Origin: CBFHWY01 sp965659675
GTDB lineage: Bacteria > Bacteroidota > Bacteroidia > Flavobacteriales_G > Salibacteraceae
Length of the DNA: 6,890 nucleotides
Assembly (NCBI GenBank): GCA_965659675.1
Contig: CBFHWY010000109.1
Span: 1-6,890 of the forward strand
Direction: 5' to 3'
Every line of letters begins with the position of its first letter. Position 1 is the first letter of the stretch. Positions 1 to 5,889 of this stretch are shown here, piece by piece. The translations under genes were made by a program, and so were the position numbers. Under the pieces are notes generated by a model, which saw only the letters and a list, made by a program, of their open reading frames with translations, was not told the origin of the DNA and did no database searches.

Positions 1-410
1 CCGATCTCCTTGCATCTGCGTAGCTCTTCTATTGCCAAATTGGCGTCCTGCATAGGCAAGGTTCCCAATCCGATGAATCGCCTGGGAAAGCTACTGACGA
101 TCTCCGCGATGTGATCGTTCAGGAACCGAGAAACCTTCAGAGTATCTTTTGGCTTTGCCCAATAGCTGAACATCACAGGCACGGTGCTCAATACCTGAAC
201 ATGAACATGCTGATCGTCGCACTCCTTCATTCGGGTTTCAGGATCCCAACAATTTGCTTCAACTTCACGAAAGAACTCACCGTCCTTCATCATTTTCGCA
301 CAACATGGTTTGTGATGTTCAAGGCTGATGAATTTTCCATATCCAAACTTCTCTTTGAAATTCGGAATGTTCTCGGGCAGTATATGGGTATGTATATCTA
401 TGGTCAGCAC
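1..410 (-). CDS. 2-amino-3-carboxymuconate-6-semialdehyde decarboxylase (ACMSD), N-terminal part, cut by window edge
   Basis: This amidohydrolase-superfamily decarboxylase removes CO2 from 2-amino-3-carboxymuconate 6-semialdehyde, the ring-cleavage product of 3-hydroxyanthranilate. It diverts the kynurenine pathway from quinolinate/NAD towards complete oxidation. The visible 136 residues align by eye with human ACMSD almost without gaps. They begin MLTIDIHTHILP, where His7 and His9 are the HxH metal ligands. Further matches are FGYGKF (22-27), FFREV (46-50, whose Arg48 fits the substrate-binding Arg47 of the human enzyme), NCWDPE (53-58), LSTVPVMFSYW (74-84) and PRRFIGLGTLPMQ (109-121). The other expected metal ligands lie beyond the edge. 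The frame has no ATG before Met40. The GTG at 410 puts the HxH motif at its usual place, so I take it as the start. It follows the thioesterase stop codon by 2 nt, which suggests translational coupling. The family identity is close to certain from these motifs. Confidence 0.93.
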   Translation of the reverse strand, partial: MLTIDIHTHILPENIPNFKEKFGYGKFISLEHHKPCCAKMMKDGEFFREVEANCWDPETRMKECDDQHVHVQVLSTVPVMFSYWAKPKDTLKVSRFLNDHIAEIVSSFPRRFIGLGTLPMQDANLAIEELRRCKEI

Positions 411-412
411 GG

Positions 413-832
413 CTATATTTTTTCAGGGAAAGGTCTGGTTTTAAAGGTACCACTGGCAGTGGCGATCAGTCGGGAGCTTTCTTTGTCTCGCACCTCTCCA
501 CTTGCGAAAATAATGTTTTTGCCTCCCTTGTCCACTTTTCCTCTGCCAATCAGGGTACGCCCCGTTTGCGCTGAGTTCAGAAAATTGATCTTAAACTCAA
601 GGGTAGCCACTAATTGCTCATTTTCACATGCACTGGAAAGTGCTGCCACACCTAATACACCATCCATCATCCCAGCAATGGCTCCTCCATGGGTGTAGTT
701 TGGAAGTGCCTCGTGCTCTTCGGTCAGTTCCATTTCATATTCAATTTCGCCACTTTGAATGACCCTGAGTTTTAGACCGTTTTGCTCTCCAAATTTGTTG
801 ACCTGGTTGTAATATTCTATGATCTCGTGCAT
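413..832 (-). CDS. PaaI-like hotdog-fold acyl-CoA thioesterase
   Basis: A cytoplasmic single-domain hotdog protein of 139 residues, the usual size for the PaaI/YbgC-like group that hydrolyses acyl- or aryl-CoA thioesters. The signature is HGGAIAGMMDGVLGVA (48-63). Asp57 lies nine residues after the HGG histidine, as the catalytic Asp does in E. coli PaaI. A typical hotdog beta-strand run follows, ATLEFKINFLNSAQTG (76-91) and then IIFASGEVRD. I chose the ATG at 832. An in-frame TTG at 883 would add 17 residues (MSLKVQYKPY...), but these are not part of the fold and would overlap the inverted repeat and the promoter candidate. It is the first visible gene of a unit with ACMSD. A link to aromatic or tryptophan catabolism is inferred from that neighbour. 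The actual CoA substrate cannot be read from the sequence. Confidence 0.88.
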   Translation of the reverse strand: MHEIIEYYNQVNKFGEQNGLKLRVIQSGEIEYEMELTEEHEALPNYTHGGAIAGMMDGVLGVAALSSACENEQLVATLEFKINFLNSAQTGRTLIGRGKVDKGGKNIIFASGEVRDKESSRLIATASGTFKTRPFPEKI

Positions 833-848
833 ACCTTTTAATTGTGCG

Positions 849-884
849 CTAAAATAAGGCTTGTATTGAACTTTTAAGCTCAAA
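849..884 (-). promoter_or_regulatory. Candidate Bacteroidota-type promoter for the thioesterase/ACMSD unit
   Basis: Read on the minus strand, TATTTTAG (856 to 849) resembles the -7 consensus TAnnTTTG with one mismatch. TTTG (884 to 881) could be the -33 element. The spacer is 24 nt, longer than the usual 19-21, so the match is weak. It would give a short leader before the ATG at 832. One arm of the inverted repeat (858-869) falls in the spacer, directly upstream of the -7 element, where a bound repressor would block polymerase. Confidence 0.25.
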
Positions 885-910
885 CTGCAATTATGAAATC
901 AATATAAGCC
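858..910. repeat. 12-bp inverted repeat, candidate operator
   Basis: The left arm GGCTTGTATTGA (858-869) and right arm TCAATATAAGCC (899-910) are reverse complements at 11 of 12 positions. The one mismatch would be a G-U pair in RNA. The arms are centred 41 bp apart, close to four helical turns, so two protein dimers or a looped tetramer could bind on one face. It lies in the divergent spacer and outside the chosen coding starts. It could instead form a stem with a 29-nt loop in a leader RNA. I have not identified a matching regulator in the window. Confidence 0.45.
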
Positions 911-975
911 GATAGAATAGCTCCATGTCGCAATCCCGACACACAAGTCTGGGAAATCTAAGCTTTATTTGTAGT

Positions 976-2310
976 ATGAGAGTGGTGATCATTGGCAATG
1001 GAATCGCAGGAGTCACTGCCGCAAGGCATATTCGCAAAAGAGATTCAAAAGCCGAGATCACGATCATCTCTGGCGAGACGGATTTCTTTTTTAGCAGAAC
1101 TGCGCTCATGTATGTCTTCATGGGCCACATGAAGTTTGAGCATACCAAACCTTACGAGGATTGGTTCTGGGAGAAGAACCGCATTCAACTCAAGAAAGCC
1201 TGGGTTGAGCAAGTAGATACAGAGCACAAGACGCTAATATTTTCTGGGGGAGATCAACTTAACTATGATAAACTGATCCTTGCCACTGGTTCTAGGACTA
1301 AGACCTACAATTGGCCGGGTCAGGAGCTCAAAGGGGTGCAAGGACTTTACTCAAAGCAAGATCTGGAGCTCTTGGAGCAAAATGCCCAGCAAACAACAAC
1401 AGCAGTGATCGTTGGTGGAGGACTGATAGGTGTTGAGCTAGCAGAAATGCTTCATTCCAGAGGAATAGCTGTGCATGTGCTGATCCGCGAAGGTCATTTT
1501 TGGGGAAATGTGCTTCCTAAAGAAGAGGCTAATTTGATTGCCAGACACCTTCAACAACATGGAATCAAACTTCATTTCAACACTGAGCTCAAAGAAATTC
1601 ACGCCAATGAAATGGGATCGGTAGCCTCTGTGTTGTGTTCTGATGGAAAAACGATCGAAGCGCAGCTGGTGGGTTTGACCACTGGGGTGACACCCAACAT
1701 TGAGTTCCTAAAAGCTTCTGCAATCGAATGTGGAATTGGAGTTTTGGTGAATGAGTTTATGGAGACGAACATACCTGATGTTTATGCGATTGGCGACTGC
1801 GCTGAATTTGTTGAGGCTCCGAAGGGAAGAAAGAAGATTGAGCAGGTTTGGTACACCGGTAGAATGATGGGTGAAAGCCTTGCGGCTACCATCTGCGGTG
1901 AGCCTACTTCGTACAATCCCGGACCCTGGTTTGATTCGGCCAAGTTCTTTGATCTCGAATATCAAACATATGGCATTGTAGAAGCTAATTTGAAGGAACA
2001 ACAGTTGGCTTTCTATTGGCAGAATGCGTTAATGAATCAATGCTTTAAGGTGGTATTTGAAAAAGGATCGGAAAATATTTTGGGAATCAATGTGATCGGG
2101 ATACGCCTCCGACATGAAATGATGGATTCCTGGTTAAAGTCTGGCATTGACATGCATTTCCTGATGGAACATCTTGTAGATCTTAACTTTAACCCTGAAC
2201 TTTCAAAAGACTGGATCAAAGAAGTGCATTCCCAATACACGAAAGACTTTAATAGACAAGTGAGATCCAGAAAAAAGTCCTGGGCTAATATTTTAAAATT
2301 CAGTTCATGA
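976..2310 (+). CDS. FAD-dependent NAD(P)H oxidoreductase (pyridine nucleotide-disulfide oxidoreductase fold)
   Basis: A cytoplasmic 444-residue flavoprotein with two dinucleotide-binding folds, expected to take electrons from NAD(P)H through FAD to a partner protein. The FAD fold starts at once with MRVVIIGNGIAGVTAA (GNGIAG at 7-12). Next come the ATGS motif (103-106), the NAD(P) fold GGGLIGVE (147-154), TTGVTPN (235-241) and the second FAD motif YAIGDCAE (270-277). A C-terminal domain of about 150 residues follows. The layout resembles rubredoxin/ferredoxin reductases and the N-terminal half of NirB. There is no redox-active CxxxxC pair, so it is not a thioredoxin- or lipoamide-type enzyme, and no fused 2Fe-2S domain. 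I chose the ATG at 976. The in-frame ATG at 925 would add 17 residues ahead of the Rossmann strand with no recognisable role. Its stop overlaps the next start by 4 nt (ATGA), so the membrane Fe-S protein is its likely electron acceptor. That pairing is inferred. Confidence 0.88.
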   Translation: MRVVIIGNGIAGVTAARHIRKRDSKAEITIISGETDFFFSRTALMYVFMGHMKFEHTKPYEDWFWEKNRIQLKKAWVEQVDTEHKTLIFSGGDQLNYDKLILATGSRTKTYNWPGQELKGVQGLYSKQDLELLEQNAQQTTTAVIVGGGLIGVELAEMLHSRGIAVHVLIREGHFWGNVLPKEEANLIARHLQQHGIKLHFNTELKEIHANEMGSVASVLCSDGKTIEAQLVGLTTGVTPNIEFLKASAIECGIGVLVNEFMETNIPDVYAIGDCAEFVEAPKGRKKIEQVWYTGRMMGESLAATICGEPTSYNPGPWFDSAKFFDLEYQTYGIVEANLKEQQLAFYWQNALMNQCFKVVFEKGSENILGINVIGIRLRHEMMDSWLKSGIDMHFLMEHLVDLNFNPELSKDWIKEVHSQYTKDFNRQVRSRKKSWANILKFSS

Positions 2311-3710
2311 AAGACGCGAGTTTATCCATTAGTGATCGCGAGAATCTGAATCTCTCAAGAACTCAGCGGCTAGCCGTTGTTATCGGAAGCTTAGGCCTTT
2401 TGATCATGCTGTTATCACTTTTCGATCTTGGTCAGCTGAGTTCTTCAATATGGCTGGTTGCCAGTATTTTAATGATCTCTATTTCGGTGATCATCTACAG
2501 CCGGAGTTTATACAAAGAACTACCTCCTGGAATAAAGAATAATGGAGTGTGGTTCAGAAGTATCAGTCGAAGGGGCGGACTTGCCTGGGCTTTGGGGGTC
2601 TTTATTACTGGCTTTTACGTGTTGTTATATTGGTATCCTTCTTCACTCGGGCTATCTTCTGGAGCTACTGAAAACACAGGTATTATTGGCTTTTTCGATC
2701 CATTGGCATACTGGATAAAAGGAAAGCCGGCGAATGAGTGGTTTGTTTATGGTACGCTTTATACTTTGGCTATTGTTCTTTTAGGCTATAAGTTCCTTTG
2801 GAAATATCGTCATAGTAGCTATCAGAAATGGAGAACGATCGCAGTTATGTTCTTTCAACTGGTGTTTGCCTACTTCATACCCGAGATCATGGAGGGGCTC
2901 AACATGGGTTACGGAGCACAGTATTTTGCTAAGGACCTCAAGTACTTCTGGCCGCTGAACTACTACTTCTTCGAAAGTTGGCACTTAAACAACATGCAAA
3001 GTTCAAATTTGGGCATGTTCTACCTGGCATGGGGAGTGATCGGCTTTGCGGTATTGACCCCAATACTCACCTATTTTCTGGGTAAGAGATGGTATTGCAG
3101 TTGGGTTTGCGGTTGTGGTGGACTTGCTGAGACTGCTGGAGATCCATTCCGACATCTCAGTTCCAAAAAATTATCAGCCTGGAAGTTGGAAAGGTGGCTG
3201 ATCCATGGTGTTCTGGTCTATATTGTAGTTGTTACTGCAGTCGTCTTATACGGTTACTTCACAGGAAATTCCCAGATCCTGGGTATTGATATCTATACCT
3301 GGTTTAGTCGCCCTTATGGATTTTTGATTGGAGCTACTTTCTCAGGAGTTATCGGTGTGGGATTCTACCCTATGTTGGGAAGCAGAGTTTGGTGTCGATT
3401 TGGCTGCCCAATGGCTGCCTACATGGGATTATTTCAGCGCTTTAAGTCGAAGTTCAGGATCACTACCAATGGCGGCCAGTGCATTTCATGCGGAAACTGC
3501 AGTACCTATTGTGAGCAGGGAATCGATGTTAGGTGGTATGCCCAGCGCGGACAGAATATTGTTCGTTCCTCCTGTGTGGGTTGCGGTATTTGTTCTGAAG
3601 TGTGTCCCAGAGGAGTACTCAAGTTGGAAAATGGTCCAGATAAAGGGAGAACTTTGTCACCAAAGGTCCTGAGCGGAAACCATAGTTTTGGCCCAGCTGA
3701 CAAAGTCTGA
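2307..3710 (+). CDS. Polytopic membrane 4Fe-4S protein, NapH/NosR-like polyferredoxin
   Basis: A 467-residue inner-membrane iron-sulfur protein, probably carrying electrons between the upstream flavoprotein and a membrane acceptor or quinone. About eight hydrophobic segments are visible, near residues 21-39, 47-65, 91-110, 146-164, 176-193, 235-258, 297-317 and 337-357. Two NapH/NosR-type cysteine pairs follow membrane segments: CSWVCGC (264-270) and CRFGCP (363-368). The first has an extra Cys and lacks the usual Pro. The C-terminus carries two classical 4Fe-4S ferredoxin motifs, CISCGNCSTYC (392-402) and CVGCGICSEVCP (423-434). It is longer than typical NapH because of added N-terminal membrane segments. 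It also lacks the periplasmic FMN-binding domain of NosR. The ATG at 2307 overlaps the upstream stop by 4 nt, which implies coupled translation. No denitrification or nitrate reductase genes are in view, so a NosR or NapH role is not indicated. The electron acceptor is unknown. Confidence 0.9.
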   Translation: MKDASLSISDRENLNLSRTQRLAVVIGSLGLLIMLLSLFDLGQLSSSIWLVASILMISISVIIYSRSLYKELPPGIKNNGVWFRSISRRGGLAWALGVFITGFYVLLYWYPSSLGLSSGATENTGIIGFFDPLAYWIKGKPANEWFVYGTLYTLAIVLLGYKFLWKYRHSSYQKWRTIAVMFFQLVFAYFIPEIMEGLNMGYGAQYFAKDLKYFWPLNYYFFESWHLNNMQSSNLGMFYLAWGVIGFAVLTPILTYFLGKRWYCSWVCGCGGLAETAGDPFRHLSSKKLSAWKLERWLIHGVLVYIVVVTAVVLYGYFTGNSQILGIDIYTWFSRPYGFLIGATFSGVIGVGFYPMLGSRVWCRFGCPMAAYMGLFQRFKSKFRITTNGGQCISCGNCSTYCEQGIDVRWYAQRGQNIVRSSCVGCGICSEVCPRGVLKLENGPDKGRTLSPKVLSGNHSFGPADKV

Positions 3711-3715
3711 CATTC

Positions 3716-4396
3716 ATGCGCTGTGATATTATCATTCCTGCTTTTAACGAGGAACTATCTGTAGCCAAGGTAGTTAATGATATTCCGAAAGAATTGGTAA
3801 GAGAGATTATCGTCGTTGATAATAATTCAAGCGACGACACCCCTATCGAAGCTAAGAAAGCGGGTGCAACGGTATTATCAGAAAAAAGACAGGGATATGG
3901 ATATGCTTGTTTGACTGGGATTGAATACTTGAGTACTTTATCCCAGCAGCCTGAATTGATCGTCTTTATGGATGCCGATTATTCAGATCACCCCGAAGAC
4001 CTCAAATTACTTCTTGATAAGGTCGAAGAAGGGCACGAACTGGTGATTGGTTCAAGAGTATTAGGTAATCCCGAAAAAGGATCGCTTACACCACAGCAGC
4101 GCTTTGGAAATACATTGGCTACAAGGCTCATTAGGCGCTTTTATGGGGTTCATTTCACCGATCTGGGACCTTTTAGAGCTATTCGCTACGATTCACTCAT
4201 GAAGTTAAAAATGAGCGATAAGACCTACGGTTGGACAGCCGAAATGCAGGTTAAAGCTGCAAAGCAGAACCTTTCTTGTGCCGAAGTTGCAGTGCAATAT
4301 CGCAAACGCATTGGACAATCGAAAGTGAGTGGAACCGTAAAAGGAACTTTTATGGCGGGCTATAAGATTCTTTGGACCATATTTAAGTACCTGTAA
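3716..4396 (+). CDS. Family 2 glycosyltransferase, DPM1/DPG-synthase-like, soluble
   Basis: A 226-residue GT-A enzyme of glycosyltransferase family 2. It resembles enzymes that move a sugar from a nucleotide-sugar to polyprenyl phosphate. The N-terminus is the nucleotide-binding strand CDIIIPAFNEE (3-13), followed by VVDNNSSDDT (33-42). The metal-binding DxD is FMDADYSDHP (84-93, Asp86 and Asp88). Further conserved blocks are TDLGPFRAIR (148-157), YGWTAEMQVKAAK (171-183) and a basic stretch RKRIGQSKVSG (196-206). There is no transmembrane segment, so it is cytoplasmic or peripheral, and its length is normal for the compact form of the family. It starts 5 nt after the Fe-S gene and its stop overlaps the next start by 1 nt (TAATG). 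The donor sugar and acceptor cannot be deduced. Polyprenyl phosphate is the family-based guess, and another lipid or glycan acceptor is possible. Confidence 0.88.
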   Translation: MRCDIIIPAFNEELSVAKVVNDIPKELVREIIVVDNNSSDDTPIEAKKAGATVLSEKRQGYGYACLTGIEYLSTLSQQPELIVFMDADYSDHPEDLKLLLDKVEEGHELVIGSRVLGNPEKGSLTPQQRFGNTLATRLIRRFYGVHFTDLGPFRAIRYDSLMKLKMSDKTYGWTAEMQVKAAKQNLSCAEVAVQYRKRIGQSKVSGTVKGTFMAGYKILWTIFKYL

Positions 4397-5889
4397 TGAA
4401 GATACTGGCTATTGTCATTTTGATCCTGTATGCGCTTTCGATGAGTGTGATCTTAGTATATAGTTTGATACAACTGAGTTTAGCACGTGCTTATGCAAAG
4501 AGAAAAAAGGAAGTTCCCCTGGTGCCGGGCTATTATCCCAAAGTCCTCGTGCAGCTTCCTGTATATAATGAACGCTATGTCATTCAAAGACTAATTGATC
4601 GCGTTGCTGCCATTGATTACCCCACAGATAAACTTGAAATTCAGGTGCTGGATGATTCCAATGATGAAACCACCGAAATTGCAAAGGAGCGCGTAGCACA
4701 CTACAAATCAGCTGGATTGAATATTAGCCTGGTGAGAAGAGAGGATAGAACAGGCTATAAGGCAGGTGCGCTCAATTACGGCATGGAACGATCTGATGCA
4801 GCGCTGATTGCCATTTTTGATGCCGACTTCCTGCCGAAACAAGATTTTCTACAAAAAACGGTAGCCTATTTCGATGATAAAAGGCTTGGGGCTGTTCAAA
4901 GTCGATGGGAACATATCAATGAAGATTACAATCTCATGACCCAGCTGCAGGCATTTGTGCTCAACGCACATTTTAGTGTGGAACAGGGTGGAAGGGACAG
5001 CGCTGGGCACTACATTAACTTCAATGGCACTGCTGGAGTATGGAGAAGAGAGGCGATTGAATCATCTGGTGGCTGGCAGTGGGACACTCTAACCGAAGAT
5101 CTCGATCTGAGTTATCGGGCACAATTAAATGGGTGGAAGCTAAAGTTCCTGGAAGATATCGGAAGCCCAGCTGAACTTCCGGTGGAAATGAATGCACTGA
5201 GAACACAACAATTCCGGTGGAACAAGGGCGCAGCAGAGTGTTTTAAGAAGAATATTCTTTCAGTTTGGAGAAAGGATGGAATAGCCTTTAGTCAAAAACT
5301 TCATGCAGCGGCTCATATGCTGAACTCGAGTTTATTTTTGGCGGTACTCATGATCGCATTACTCAGTGTTCCTTCTATTTGGGCATTGAGCAGTTTTCAA
5401 GATCTTGGACTCCTGTATCGCGGGGGCTCAGTTTTTCTGATCGGCGTAGTATTTCTCTCATACTTCTATTGGCTTTCTTTCAAGCGATTCGACAGCGAGG
5501 CTTCAATTCTGGCTTTTATGAAGCGTTTTGTACTATTTCTGGCATTTTCATTAGGACTTTCGTTGCATAATGGACTTGCTGTTCTTGAAGCGTATTTGGG
5601 GATCAAAACCCCATTTCTTCGAACACCAAAATTCAATATCAGTAAGAAGCATGAAGATTATCAGTCCAATACCTACATCCAAAGCAGCACGCCCCTAACT
5701 GCATATTTGGAGCTCAGCTTGATCCTGTATTTTATTGGAGGTTTAGTGTATAGTATTTACACAGGAACCTATGGTTACATACCGTTCTTAAGCTTGCTGA
5801 TCATTGGGTATTCTGTAGTCGCTTTCTACAGTTTCAAGGGCTTGTTCAAGCCACAAAAAGCGCTAGTTGATCACCAGCTTTTCTCTTAG
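4396..5889 (+). CDS. Processive family 2 glycosyltransferase, cellulose synthase/CslA-like, membrane-bound
   Basis: A 497-residue inner-membrane glycosyltransferase that should polymerise or add beta-linked sugars on the cytoplasmic face. It has one N-terminal membrane helix (4-26), a GT-A domain (about 45-300) and about five C-terminal helices (309-332, 344-361, 376-397, 437-456, 461-481). The whole active-site set of processive GT2 enzymes is visible: LDDSND (85-90), GYKAGALN (120-127), FDADF (141-145), NGTAGVWRREA (210-220), TEDLDLS (233-239) and QQFRW (271-275), the QxxRW motif. It lacks a PilZ domain, and no bcsB-like partner is in the window. Ordinary bacterial cellulose synthesis is therefore doubtful, and glucomannan/glucan synthase-like CslA/CslC relatives fit better. 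It is the last gene of the operon, and its final 27 bp overlap the convergent T9SS cargo gene. The product polymer or glycolipid is unknown. Confidence 0.9.
   Translation: MKILAIVILILYALSMSVILVYSLIQLSLARAYAKRKKEVPLVPGYYPKVLVQLPVYNERYVIQRLIDRVAAIDYPTDKLEIQVLDDSNDETTEIAKERVAHYKSAGLNISLVRREDRTGYKAGALNYGMERSDAALIAIFDADFLPKQDFLQKTVAYFDDKRLGAVQSRWEHINEDYNLMTQLQAFVLNAHFSVEQGGRDSAGHYINFNGTAGVWRREAIESSGGWQWDTLTEDLDLSYRAQLNGWKLKFLEDIGSPAELPVEMNALRTQQFRWNKGAAECFKKNILSVWRKDGIAFSQKLHAAAHMLNSSLFLAVLMIALLSVPSIWALSSFQDLGLLYRGGSVFLIGVVFLSYFYWLSFKRFDSEASILAFMKRFVLFLAFSLGLSLHNGLAVLEAYLGIKTPFLRTPKFNISKKHEDYQSNTYIQSSTPLTAYLELSLILYFIGGLVYSIYTGTYGYIPFLSLLIIGYSVVAFYSFKGLFKPQKALVDHQLFS

Larger units (their letters stand above)
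833..975. promoter_or_regulatory. Divergent intergenic control region
   Basis: The 143-bp spacer separates the thioesterase/ACMSD unit (leftward) from the redox/glycosyltransferase operon (rightward), so it should hold the promoters of both. It is AT-rich. It contains the 12-bp inverted repeat listed separately, a weak minus-strand promoter candidate (849-884), and a small 5-bp palindrome TGTCG/CGACA (926-930 and 937-941). On the plus strand TTTATTTG (964-971) resembles the Bacteroidota -7 element TAnnTTTG, with one mismatch, but it has no -33 partner and sits 4 nt from the start codon. I see no convincing plus-strand promoter. Confidence 0.55.

Noticed and set aside
111..698. 195-codon open frame on the plus strand opposite ACMSD and the thioesterase
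   Set aside because: It lies wholly antisense to two genes with clear family motifs, and its translation shows no recognisable domain.
833..883. TTG at 883 as start of the thioesterase
   Set aside because: It would put the 12-bp repeat arm and the promoter candidate inside the coding region. The ATG at 832 gives the family's usual length.
926..941. Small palindrome TGTCG/CGACA as an operator
   Set aside because: The arms are only 5 bp, easily expected by chance. I mention it in the spacer entry but do not call it a site.
925..975. Upstream ATG at 925 as start of the flavoprotein
   Set aside because: The Rossmann strand begins directly at the ATG at 976, which is normal for the fold. The extra 17 residues show no motif or targeting signal.
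2307..3710. Assignment as NosR or NapH proper
   Set aside because: There is no FMN-binding domain and no nitrous oxide or nitrate reductase gene nearby, and the membrane layout and first cysteine motif differ.
5379..5570. 63-codon plus-strand frame inside the processive glycosyltransferase
   Set aside because: It is an alternative frame within a gene whose own membrane helices and motifs are continuous across this stretch.
5598..5612. GGGG/CCCC hairpin (5598-5601 and 5609-5612) as a terminator
   Set aside because: It has a 4-bp stem with no following T-run and lies inside the coding region about 280 bp before the stop. It encodes ordinary residues of the glycosyltransferase.
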